Shown here: positions 1 through 5,511 of the stretch, one piece after another | Layout of the letters: the number at the start of each line of letters is the position of its first letter | Position numbering within the stretch: the stretch's first letter is position 1 | DNA from: Desulfobacula sp. | Lineage (GTDB): Bacteria > Desulfobacterota > Desulfobacteria > Desulfobacterales > Desulfobacteraceae | Assembly: GCA_027858355.1 (NCBI GenBank) | Contig: JAQICW010000738.1 | Location: 1-5,865 of the forward strand | Direction: 5' to 3' | Length of the DNA stretch: 5,865 nucleotides | Notes under the pieces: generated by a model | What the model saw: the letters and a program-made list of their open reading frames with translations, nothing else | What the model was told of the DNA's origin: nothing | Database searches by the model: none | Made by a program: the position numbers and the translations under genes

Positions 1-18
1 TCCTCTATAGCCTGATTG

Positions 19-41
19 AATAAATATTTGAAATAAATATT
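19..41. repeat. Short direct repeat ahead of the first small ORF
   Basis: The 10-mer AATAAATATT occurs at 19-28 and again at 32-41, a 13-bp period, directly before the ribosome binding site of the first ORF. It is AT-only and could be chance in an AT-rich leader, or a small regulatory site. No convincing -35/-10 pair was seen in the 52 bases available upstream of the ORF. Confidence 0.25.
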
Positions 42-52
42 GGGAGAAGAAT

Positions 53-295
53 ATGGCATATGAACAAATTGCTGTTGCGGGAATTCAGATATCACAAGTA
101 ATGGGAAACCGGCAAGCCAACATTTCCACAGAAATGGAAGTCTTGTGGCGAACTATGACAAATGGCATGTGTGCAGTACTGGTGTGTGCTGCATTTTGTA
201 CCCCCCTTCTTGATGGTAAGAAGTACAAATTGGAAAAACTCGGAGATGACCCAGGCGTGCTTAGTGGAATTGTTGACATACGCTATCTTGAATAA
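53..295 (+). CDS. Small hypothetical protein, possible N-terminal remnant of a GyrI/YdeE-like effector-binding protein
   Basis: This 80-residue ORF starts at ATG 53 behind a strong Shine-Dalgarno stretch (GGGAGAAGA, 42-50), which argues that the start is or was real. Residues 7-38 (VAGIQ, a polar stretch with GNRQAN, then EMEVLW) recall the first strand and helix of the GyrI-like/YdeE-like small-molecule-binding domain, where a V-x-G-I strand is followed by a helix ending in LW. The full domain is about 145-155 residues and continues with a CVYTDY-like strand. That part is absent here: from about residue 40 the sequence turns into an unrelated Cys-rich stretch and a short charged tail. I therefore read it as a truncated or deleted gene that still has an intact start. 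The family resemblance is from memory and weak. It could instead be an unrelated small protein. The stop codon sits in the loop of a potential stem-loop (278-306). Confidence 0.4.
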   Translation: MAYEQIAVAGIQISQVMGNRQANISTEMEVLWRTMTNGMCAVLVCAAFCTPLLDGKKYKLEKLGDDPGVLSGIVDIRYLE

Positions 296-306
296 GCAAG
301 GCGTAT
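278..306 (+). repeat. Stem-loop enclosing the stop codon of the first ORF
   Basis: ATACGC (278-283) pairs with GCGTAT (301-306), and the nested CTTG (287-290) pairs with CAAG (297-300). This leaves a 3-nt bulge on the left and a 6-nt loop, AATAAG, that contains the TAA stop (293-295). Ten base pairs in total. No T-run follows, so it is not a classical intrinsic terminator; it may be a transcript 3'-end structure. Confidence 0.35.
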
Positions 307-586
307 ACATCCCTACCTGACGGATCGGAATGTTAATATGTACTGACAGATGATTAAAAAAGACAAAGATTCATGCGTACCAGGCCCCTCAAAGCAGTGG
401 TGATCTTTTTTGTGAATACCCGGGAAAACGGGTGCTTATTTGAGGATATGCTGTTAAATATCTAACGGGTATGATATCTATTTAATCTGAATGATTTAAA
501 AATTCTTCGCTCTCATATTATAAGCATTGACTTGAACCTTAATGAATAAATAAATCATACTGTACAAACAGGAGAAGGTGGGGAGA
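296..586. other. Intergenic region between the first ORF and the oxidoreductase gene
   Basis: No coding frame with a ribosome binding site was found here. It contains a short GC hairpin (ACCCG 418-422 with CGGGT 429-433, loop GGAAAA) without a proper T-tract. A T6 run (about 405-411) lies just before that hairpin rather than after it, preceded by only a 4-bp ACCA/TGGT pairing, so no good terminator is present. An AT-rich 7-bp inverted repeat (TTAAATA 454-460, TATTTAA 479-485) is also seen. The downstream end carries a likely promoter (527-556). Confidence 0.5.
527..556 (+). promoter_or_regulatory. Candidate sigma-70 promoter for the oxidoreductase gene
   Basis: TTGACT (527-532, five of six matches to the -35 consensus) is followed after 17-18 nt by ATAAAT or TAAATC (550-556) as a modest -10. 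Transcription would begin near 562-564 and leave a leader of about 25 nt before ATG 587, containing the ribosome binding site. An overlapping alternative is TTGAAC (532-537) with CATACT (556-561). Confidence 0.4.
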
Positions 587-1261
587 ATGGTATTTCAAAA
601 GGAATGTCTTTCTGGTGATAGTAGCAAAATAGCCATTGTTGTCGGAGGCACAGGCTTGATTGGTAAGGCATTGGTAGATAAGCTTGCAAATGCAGATCAT
701 ATATCTAAAGTTATTACCCTTACCCGTGGTCCGGCCGAACATTTCTCCCCAAAAGTGCACAATCAGGTTATACAATTCAATCACATGGAAGATTATGCCC
801 CATTGTTCAAGGGAGATTTATTGTTTTCATGTTTGGGCACAACCCGCAAACAGGCCGGTTCAATAGTTGCCCAGCGTATGGTGGATCTGGAATATCAATA
901 CACAGCCGCAAAACTGGCTTTGAACAATGGTGTATGCCATTACCTTTTGGTTTCATCCAGTGGCGCTAATAGTAACAGCAATAATGCGTATTTGCAGATG
1001 AAGGGTGAATTGGAAGACAGGGTGCAGGAGTTGTCTTTTGACCATATCAGTATTTTTCAGCCCTCACTTTTGCTTGGCAAGCGAGAAGACTTCCGGATAG
1101 GGGAGAAACTTGGGAGTTGGGTTTTGCCTGTGCTTTGTGCCTTACCAGGATTACGCCGCTTCCGCCCCATTCAAGGCGAAAAGGTAGCTGAAAAAATGAT
1201 CCGGGTGAGCCAAAAGCCAGGACCTTCGTTGGAGCGATTTTCGCTGGATAAAATATTTTGA
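587..1261 (+). CDS. NAD(P)-binding Rossmann oxidoreductase, TIP30/HTATIP2-like atypical SDR
   Basis: A 224-residue single-domain Rossmann protein, close to the usual length of the HTATIP2/TIP30-like atypical short-chain dehydrogenases. After strand IAIVV comes the dinucleotide loop GGTGLIG (residues 20-26; G20, G23, G26). LTR at 45-47 puts an arginine after strand 2, which often favours NADPH. FSCLGTTRKQAGS (80-92) is the family's typical fourth-strand segment. SSS at 123-125 followed by Y135-x3-K139 preserves the Ser-Tyr-Lys active-site arrangement, so catalysis is plausible. It is predicted cytoplasmic with no signal peptide; the substrate is unknown. Start choice: ATG 587 has AGGTGG (576-581) at 5 nt, whereas the in-frame GTG 578 sits only 3 nt after AGGAG and would add three residues. 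The cation transporter gene follows 120 bp downstream on the same strand but appears to have its own -10, so a shared transcript is uncertain. Family call is firm; physiological role is not. Confidence 0.82.
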   Translation: MVFQKECLSGDSSKIAIVVGGTGLIGKALVDKLANADHISKVITLTRGPAEHFSPKVHNQVIQFNHMEDYAPLFKGDLLFSCLGTTRKQAGSIVAQRMVDLEYQYTAAKLALNNGVCHYLLVSSSGANSNSNNAYLQMKGELEDRVQELSFDHISIFQPSLLLGKREDFRIGEKLGSWVLPVLCALPGLRRFRPIQGEKVAEKMIRVSQKPGPSLERFSLDKIF

Positions 1262-1358
1262 TCCCATAGGAATCCACATTACATATTCCCGGGGGCAAAA
1301 CAGAATGACTCCCTGGCCGGATCATTTATGGAAGCGGCAATCGCACTCTTAAAAAAAA

Positions 1359-1364
1359 TATAAT
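1359..1364 (+). promoter_or_regulatory. Consensus -10 hexamer just before the cation transporter gene
   Basis: A perfect TATAAT lies 17 nt upstream of the ATG at 1382. Initiation about 7 nt downstream would leave a leader of only about 11 nt, with merely a weak GGAA (1376-1379) as ribosome binding site. The -35 position (near 1336-1341, GGCAAT) is poor, so this may be chance in an A/T-rich stretch. Confidence 0.3.
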
Positions 1365-1381
1365 TACATGAAAATGGAACA

Positions 1382-2308
1382 ATGGAAATATTTAAAGCCG
1401 ACAAAAAAGCCAATATCAAGAACCGACAGAGAGATGCTGAATTAGTTGTTAATATAGGTTTATTCTTCAATGCTATCCTCGCATTTGTGAAAGTTTTGGC
1501 CGGCATCCTGGGGCATAGCCAGGGACTGCTTGCAGATGGTATCAACTCAGTATCTGATGTTATTTACTTTGTTGTGGTGAAGATCTTTGTTCGGCTGTCG
1601 GGTAAGCCCGCTGATCTTGAACACCCTTATGGTCATCATCAACTCGAGAGTATTGCAGCTTTAGTTGTCGGTGCTTTCGTGATTACCACGGGGGCTGCCA
1701 TATTCTGGGATTCTGTCAATTCAGCATTTGATCTTTTTGTAGGTACCACCCCACAGCTTAGGGTCAGAATGTTTGCATTGGTTGTTGCATTGGCTACGAT
1801 TATTTCCAAAATTTTTCTCATGCTGCACGCAAACCGCATCAGTCAAAAAACCGGGAATCTGGCCATCAGTGCACTGGCCAGGGATCATCGAAATGACATT
1901 TTTGCTTCCATGGGCGCTGCCATCGGTATTCTTCTCAACATGTTGGGAATAGCCTGGGGTGATCCGTTGGCAGGTTCTGTTGTGGCTTTAATCGTGGCAA
2001 AAACTGGCCTGGATATTCTTCGTGAAGCATCTTCAGACCTCATGGACAATGTTCCCAGCAAAGAAATTGCCGACCGGATCTATGAACTTCTGGATGATGT
2101 GGGGGAGGTTAAATCCATCGAAGATATACATGCACACCGATTCGGCCCCTACCTTGTGGTGAATCTTACCATTGGCATAGATGGTGATTTGAGTGTAAAG
2201 GAGGGAGATAAGATTGCCGACACAGTTGAAAGCTATCTTATCTCGGGTCTTGAGATGCTTCGCAAGGTTTATGTGCATTACCATCCCGTGTGTATCAATA
2301 AAGGTTAA
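1382..2308 (+). CDS. Cation diffusion facilitator (CDF) divalent metal exporter, manganese-type site
   Basis: A 308-residue inner-membrane metal/proton antiporter of the CDF family, full length. It has six hydrophobic segments (roughly 22-44, 47-70, 90-112, 128-149, 173-190, 192-210) and a C-terminal cytoplasmic ferredoxin-like domain (about 220-308). The signature LLADGINSVSD in TM2 supplies N55 and D59, HPYGHHQLE (81-89) follows TM2, and DHRND in TM5 supplies D168 and D172. The transport site therefore reads Asn-Asp-Asp-Asp. Zinc/cadmium CDFs typically carry His or Asp at the first position and His-Asp in TM5; an N/D/D/D site is what I recall for streptococcal MntE, so Mn(II), possibly Fe(II), is the inferred substrate. 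The regulatory domain shows RFGPYLVVNLTI and ends VHYHPV. The start is forced: the in-frame stop at 1361-1363 leaves ATG 1382 as the first ATG in frame. The ribosome binding site is weak. No metalloregulator gene is adjacent. Confidence 0.93.
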   Translation: MEIFKADKKANIKNRQRDAELVVNIGLFFNAILAFVKVLAGILGHSQGLLADGINSVSDVIYFVVVKIFVRLSGKPADLEHPYGHHQLESIAALVVGAFVITTGAAIFWDSVNSAFDLFVGTTPQLRVRMFALVVALATIISKIFLMLHANRISQKTGNLAISALARDHRNDIFASMGAAIGILLNMLGIAWGDPLAGSVVALIVAKTGLDILREASSDLMDNVPSKEIADRIYELLDDVGEVKSIEDIHAHRFGPYLVVNLTIGIDGDLSVKEGDKIADTVESYLISGLEMLRKVYVHYHPVCINKG

Positions 2309-2354
2309 GATCAGGGTGAAAACGATATGGATGCGGATGAATAACAACATCACA

Positions 2355-2397
2355 TCGGTCAAACGATGGAATTTACATTCAATATAGGTTTGACCGA
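2355..2397. repeat. Perfect 10-bp inverted repeat with 23-nt spacer
   Basis: TCGGTCAAAC (2355-2364) is exactly mirrored by GTTTGACCGA (2388-2397). An A-tract follows the right arm and there is no T-tract on either strand, so it is not an intrinsic terminator. It lies between the transporter gene and the acetyltransferase remnant, 57 bp before the latter. It could be an operator for a dimeric regulator, a hairpin with a large loop, or a leftover mobile-element end; the sequence alone cannot decide. Confidence 0.55.
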
Positions 2398-2453
2398 AAA
2401 AAATTGTCAGATGGCTGTCTGGTTAGCCAACGAGCAAAAGAGATTACGCTTGG

Positions 2454-2675
2454 ATGATAACTCGAATAAAAACAATCAACGAAATTAAACCAATTTTCAG
2501 AGAGTATCTGAAATATATGAGTCAGTTTTTCGAAATTACCCATTATGATTCTTGGTCAGTTCTGGTGTTCTGGGAACAGGTGGTGTCATCTTACACAGAT
2601 GGTAAATTTATTAAAAAAAGAAACGCTTCCTTTAGCGGATATGGCTTTGTCTTCAACAATGGTTTTAAAAAATGA
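2454..2675 (+). pseudogene. N-terminal fragment of a GNAT-family acetyltransferase
   Basis: The 73-residue reading frame begins with a stretch typical of small bacterial GNAT acetyltransferases: an initial I-x-x-I-x-E-I strand, a helix FREYLKYMSQFF, then the THYDSW turn (residues about 1-34). A later segment, KKRN...GYGFVFNN (about 54-69), resembles the family's strand in which the protein contacts its substrate. The frame then ends at TGA 2673-2675. The acetyl-CoA-binding motif A (Q/R-x-x-G-x-G/A and its helix), needed for activity, is absent in all three forward frames downstream. Full-length members are about 140-160 residues, so roughly half is lost. The start has only a weak upstream AAAAGAGA (2436-2443). 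I infer a decayed gene; a novel short protein is the alternative. The middle of the fragment (35-53) matches the family poorly, so small internal changes are also likely. Confidence 0.45.
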
Positions 2676-2722
2676 AAAAAAATTACAAAGATTGGGGATG
2701 AACCAGAAAACAATTCATTACC

Positions 2723-2760
2723 ATTTAGGGAAAATGGCGACACTGCCAAATTCCCTGAAT
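2723..2760 (-). terminator. Large stem-loop just past the universal stress gene; possible terminator or 3'-end structure
   Basis: The arm 2723-2732 (ATTTAGGGAA) pairs over ten positions with 2751-2760 (TTCCCTGAAT), with one G-U pair. After a symmetric AA/AA internal loop, TGGC (2735-2738) pairs with GCCA (2745-2748) around the loop GACACT. It lies 22 nt beyond the stop codon of the leftward universal stress gene. On that strand the downstream sequence is only moderately T-rich (a TTGTTTT run begins about 9 nt later), so termination would be inefficient. The structure would equally form in rightward transcripts and could block read-through between converging genes. Confidence 0.45.
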
Positions 2761-2782
2761 ACGGATTTATCCCGTAGTTTTA

Positions 2783-3238
2783 CTATGCTGGAATATCTGG
2801 AACAACTGGGACTGCTGTCACGGGAACTGGAGAATTCTTCAAGACTTTTTCAGTTACAGATCCAAAATCAAATTTTCCCTTTTCACCGTGGCTGGCCATA
2901 ATGACTATATCTATCTGCTCTTTTTGGATCAGTTTTAGAATTTCTTCTGCAGGATCCCCCACAGCGATATGCGGGATATATAAAGAACCACTATTCATAT
3001 ATTTATCGCAGATTTGGCTCAGCCTTTTTGTTGCGGATTTGTGAGCCCATTCCATAAGGTCAGTTATATGGCTTTCCCCAAATTCCCCATACCATGATTT
3101 GTGATGTGCAATATCCTGAATAACGTAAACCACATGTATTTCACAACCATATTGCCGGGTTAAAGATTGAACATAGGGAACAGCTTTTTCAGCATTGCCT
3201 GAAAAATCAGTGGGCCAAAGTATTTTTTTTATTTCCAT
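2783..3238 (-). CDS. Universal stress protein (UspA family), single domain
   Basis: A 151-residue cytoplasmic protein of the universal stress protein family, the usual length for one domain with an alpha/beta Rossmann-like fold. The N-terminus KKILWPTDFS carries the conserved Asp (D11) that contacts adenine in nucleotide-binding members. HVVYVI forms the second strand and IDIVIMASHG (ending at G118) the fourth. The ATP-binding loop, canonically G-x2-G-x9-G-S/T, here reads A115-x2-G118-x7-G126-S127: the first Gly is Ala and the loop is two residues shorter. ATP binding is therefore plausible but not assured. The C-terminus VPVTAVPVV is the last strand. It starts at ATG 3236-3238 (minus strand) with only a weak GGAT 5 nt upstream. 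It lies 100 bp downstream of the QueG-like gene on the same strand and may have its own promoter. The stem-loop at 2723-2760 follows its stop. Such proteins act in stress resistance, often by binding ATP or partner proteins; the partner here is unknown. Confidence 0.93.
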   Translation of the reverse strand: MEIKKILWPTDFSGNAEKAVPYVQSLTRQYGCEIHVVYVIQDIAHHKSWYGEFGESHITDLMEWAHKSATKRLSQICDKYMNSGSLYIPHIAVGDPAEEILKLIQKEQIDIVIMASHGEKGKFDFGSVTEKVLKNSPVPVTAVPVVPDIPA

Positions 3239-3338
3239 GGTATATCCATATCAGAATTACAATGAGTTTTAAATCAATAATAGCAGATTGGACCAATAAA
3301 TGAATGCGAACCATAAAAAACAGGATATAAATATCAAG
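3239..3338. other. Gap between the QueG-like and universal stress genes
   Basis: Read leftward, the QueG-like gene's stop is followed by a tiny AT hairpin (GATA, loop TTTA, TATC) and then CTG plus a T6 run, which could act as a weak terminator. No strong promoter for the universal stress gene could be picked out; TTGATT followed after about 18 nt by TGATAT is the best guess and is poor. Confidence 0.25.
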
Positions 3339-4253
3339 TCAGGCTAAAGGTGGCGGTGGCAAAGGCAATTCCCCACGCTCCAATGCTTCCCGGGCAGCCT
3401 TGACCGGTATGCCGTCCTCGCAGGGAACGCCTACCTGACACAGACCACATCCATACCCCTCAAACTTGTAAGTTTTCTTTACATATTCTCTGGAACGAGC
3501 CAGATGCTCCCTGCACTTTTCCTTGTCATGTCCCGCCTCGGTAATTGCACGGGCCGGACAGCGGTCTATACATTTGCCGCACGTCCCGTCAGCATGATAA
3601 AGGCAATAGGCCTGGTGGTTTGCATAGGGTCTCGGGGTGGGTGTGATGGATATTTTTGCCACCACGGATCCTGCCCGCATTGCTTTACCTTTTGCAGTGA
3701 TAAGACCGTCACACAGACCAAAAGTACCCAGACCGGCCGCATGGGCAGCATGCCGTTCAGACCAGGAAGATGCATAGGAAAACAGTTCTGATTTTACAAT
3801 AGTCCAGTTAGGGGCGAGCATGGGGGCAACGGCCGCATGTCCTGCGTCTCCCAGACTTCGGACCACATGTTGCCGCAATGCCACGTTGAACGCCTCGCCA
3901 TAGACCCTGATTCTGGCCCACTCTTCAGAGGGATAAGTTTTGGCGAGTCGGTTGGTTTTGCGGACCTGTTTCCGTTGAGGTAAAATCCATGAGATTACCG
4001 TCAACTGGTCCGCTGTGACAATTTCTTCAGAACTATGCTGATTGAATACCTCCCAGGGAGTCCAATGGAAAGCGCCAATATACTCTTTGTACTGCTGCCA
4101 TATCTGATCGGCACCAGAGGAAAACCCCACCAGCGCAAGGTCCCAGGCTGGATCATTATTTTCATTTTGCAGGGTATTGAGGGGTGAGCTTGAGATAAAA
4201 TCCTGAATCAAACTATTAACCCAATTCTCAGAAATATTGACATTTTTTTTCAT
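3339..4253 (-). CDS. QueG-like 4Fe-4S protein lacking the epoxyqueuosine reductase catalytic Asp
   Basis: A 304-residue soluble iron-sulfur protein whose second half resembles epoxyqueuosine reductase (QueG). Residues 166-176 (ER, six residues, GLG) align with QueG's ERPLAEKAGLG, followed by the AGSVV strand. The QueG catalytic Asp, six residues before this Glu, is Tyr160 here. The cysteines are C217-x7-C225-x2-C228-x3-C232-Pro, with C247 and then C269-x2-C272-x5-C278. The order parallels QueG's two [4Fe-4S] sites, but the first and last cysteines are shifted (QueG as I recall it: C-x2-C-x2-C-x3-CP and C-x2-C-x3-CP). It therefore probably binds one or two [4Fe-4S] clusters; cobalamin binding is possible but unproven, and the substrate is unknown. 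The tail is proline-rich (PLPPPPLA). Start choice: the ATG at 4251-4253 has GGGAG 6 nt upstream; the longer frame from TTG 4313 lacks a ribosome binding site. It is divergent from the DUF362 ferredoxin gene, a plausible electron partner. Confidence 0.8.
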   Translation of the reverse strand: MKKNVNISENWVNSLIQDFISSSPLNTLQNENNDPAWDLALVGFSSGADQIWQQYKEYIGAFHWTPWEVFNQHSSEEIVTADQLTVISWILPQRKQVRKTNRLAKTYPSEEWARIRVYGEAFNVALRQHVVRSLGDAGHAAVAPMLAPNWTIVKSELFSYASSWSERHAAHAAGLGTFGLCDGLITAKGKAMRAGSVVAKISITPTPRPYANHQAYCLYHADGTCGKCIDRCPARAITEAGHDKEKCREHLARSREYVKKTYKFEGYGCGLCQVGVPCEDGIPVKAAREALERGELPLPPPPLA

Positions 4254-4333
4254 TTGTGTCTCCCATGCTGTCAGGTGGCCTTCTTTTTCCCCTGAAAAAA
4301 GGACACAAAACAAGGGTGCTTTTTAAAAGGAAA

Positions 4334-4350
4334 ATTTTGATCAACAAAAT
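4334..4350. promoter_or_regulatory. Operator-like dyad in the divergent intergenic region
   Basis: ATTTTG-ATCAA-CAAAAT is a perfect 6-5-6 inverted repeat that includes the palindrome TTGATCAA (4337-4344). It overlaps the candidate rightward -35 and lies between two divergent iron-sulfur genes, where a single bound regulator could control both. It resembles the general form of a dimer-binding site, but I cannot name the regulator. The AT-rich context lowers the significance. Confidence 0.4.
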
Positions 4351-4364
4351 ATCAACCATAATAT
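4337..4364 (+). promoter_or_regulatory. Candidate promoter for the DUF362-yajD transcript
   Basis: TTGATC (4337-4342) and TAATAT (4359-4364) are separated by 16 nt, each with four of six consensus matches. CATAAT (4357-4362) is an overlapping better -10 at a spacing that is too short. Initiation near 4371 would give a leader of about 37 nt. No equally good leftward promoter for the QueG-like gene was identified (TTAATT with TATTAT is the best seen). Confidence 0.35.
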
Positions 4365-4407
4365 GCAAAACGCAAGCATTAATTAAAATTTATAAAAAGG
4401 AACAAAC

Positions 4408-5475
4408 ATGCATCATGTTATGATACACCCGGCATCTTACGATACCTGTCGAACCTCAGTTGATAAGGCCTTTGCACTTTTCCCGCAACAGATTGCCCAA
4501 AAAAAAGTTCTGATAAAGCCGAATGTGCTCCGGGCATCCCTTGCAGACGAACACATTGTAACCCACCCGGCTTTATTGCGGGCCGTTGTTGAAAAAGTTG
4601 AATCCCTGTCACCGGCGCAGATTGTGGTGGGGGATAACCCGGGCTTGTTTAACTATGGTGACAATGAAAAGCGTTTTGAAAAAACCGGATTAATGGATGC
4701 GGCAAAAGGGTATTACCAGAATCTGGGCAACACAACACAAAACCTTGCCTTTAATCCTGATTTCATGCCCGAAGTCGGGGTTTCCAAAGAAATCATGGAT
4801 GCGGATATCATTATAAGCCTGCCCAAGTTTAAAACCCATGGCCTTACTGTCATGACCGGGGCCATTAAAAACAGTTATGGAATCCTGCCCGGTGCACAAA
4901 AAGCAAGGCTGCACCAGATTGCCGGTACACCTGCGCGGTTTCATGATGTTATTGTGGAGGTTTTTCGCCTGCGGGTTCCGGATTTATTTATCATGGATGC
5001 TGTGATGGGTATGGAGGGAAATGGACCGGCCTCACCTGAGTTGAGAAAGATCGGCCTGATTCTGGCTGCTGATAATGCCGTGGCCATGGATGGAGTTGTT
5101 GCCAGAATGATGGGGATTGATCCTGAAAGCCTTCGGTTTCTTCAATTGGCAAAGGCCCTGGGGCTTGGGAATTTCGATTCTAAAGCGATTCAAATCCATG
5201 GAAAAATGCAGGTTCTATCTGATTTCAAGCTGCCACCATCAGGTGGAGAAGCGATTGCCGGCAATCCGGCAGTTCAGGACTTTATGAACATCAGGATACA
5301 GGTAAGGCCAAAGGCTGATCCGGAACTGTGCACAGGTTGTGGCGCATGTATAGATCAGTGCCCAGTATCTGCTCTCACAATGAAAGGAGAGGTTCCTGTG
5401 GTGGATTCTGACATCTGTATTACTTGTTTTTGCTGTCAGGAAATCTGCCCTGAAAAAGCGATGACCCTGATCTGA
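4408..5475 (+). CDS. DUF362 protein with C-terminal 2[4Fe-4S] ferredoxin domain
   Basis: A 355-residue cytoplasmic protein made of a DUF362 domain (about 1-290) fused to a bacterial ferredoxin module (about 300-355). DUF362 hallmarks are all present: VLIKPNVL (34-41) followed by THP (52-54), VVGDNPG (73-79), LPKFKTH (138-144), TGAIKNSYG (150-158), MDAVMGMEGNGP (196-207) and ADNAVAMDGV (221-230). The ferredoxin part has two complete cluster motifs, C308-x2-C311-x2-C314-x3-C318-Pro and C337-x2-C340-x2-C343-x3-C347-Pro, with an extra Cys342. It should therefore carry two low-potential [4Fe-4S] clusters and act in electron transfer; the reaction of the DUF362 part is not established. ATG 4408 has AAGGAA about 7 nt upstream. 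The yajD-like gene follows after 36 bp with no terminator between, so the two are probably co-transcribed. The QueG-like gene is divergent, 154 bp away from start to start. Often annotated simply as '4Fe-4S binding protein'. Confidence 0.93.
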   Translation: MHHVMIHPASYDTCRTSVDKAFALFPQQIAQKKVLIKPNVLRASLADEHIVTHPALLRAVVEKVESLSPAQIVVGDNPGLFNYGDNEKRFEKTGLMDAAKGYYQNLGNTTQNLAFNPDFMPEVGVSKEIMDADIIISLPKFKTHGLTVMTGAIKNSYGILPGAQKARLHQIAGTPARFHDVIVEVFRLRVPDLFIMDAVMGMEGNGPASPELRKIGLILAADNAVAMDGVVARMMGIDPESLRFLQLAKALGLGNFDSKAIQIHGKMQVLSDFKLPPSGGEAIAGNPAVQDFMNIRIQVRPKADPELCTGCGACIDQCPVSALTMKGEVPVVDSDICITCFCCQEICPEKAMTLI

Positions 5476-5511
5476 TGGCAATCATGAAATTACAATATAA
5501 AGAGGACTCAT

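Noticed and set aside
273..278. Perfect TTGACA hexamer near the end of the first ORF
   Set aside because: No acceptable -10 lies 16-18 nt downstream (sequence there is GCAAGG-like), so it is unlikely to be a promoter.
454..485. Inverted repeat TTAAATA/TATTTAA upstream of the oxidoreductase gene
   Set aside because: Only seven A/T pairs with an 18-nt spacer in an AT-rich region; expected by chance.
1289..1318. Possible GC hairpin after the oxidoreductase gene (CCGGGGG with TCCCTGG)
   Set aside because: It needs two G-U pairs and a 14-nt loop, and no T-tract follows; not convincing as a terminator.
1262..1363. Open in-frame extension of about 33 codons after the oxidoreductase TGA
   Set aside because: An extension of this length without a stop is common by chance, the protein already has its normal family length, and nothing suggests stop-codon read-through or selenocysteine insertion.
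2366..2488. A 40-codon forward ORF starting inside the 2355-2397 inverted repeat
   Set aside because: It has no ribosome binding site, no recognisable domain, and overlaps the acetyltransferase remnant in another frame.
2545..2901. A 118-codon forward ORF overlapping the acetyltransferase remnant and the stress gene
   Set aside because: Its last third is antisense to the well-supported universal stress gene, its middle crosses the stem-loop, it lacks a ribosome binding site, and the translation matches no family I know.
4254..4313. Extension of the QueG-like protein to a TTG at 4313
   Set aside because: There is no ribosome binding site for the TTG, whereas the ATG at 4253 has GGGAG at ideal spacing; the extra 20 residues do not resemble the family.
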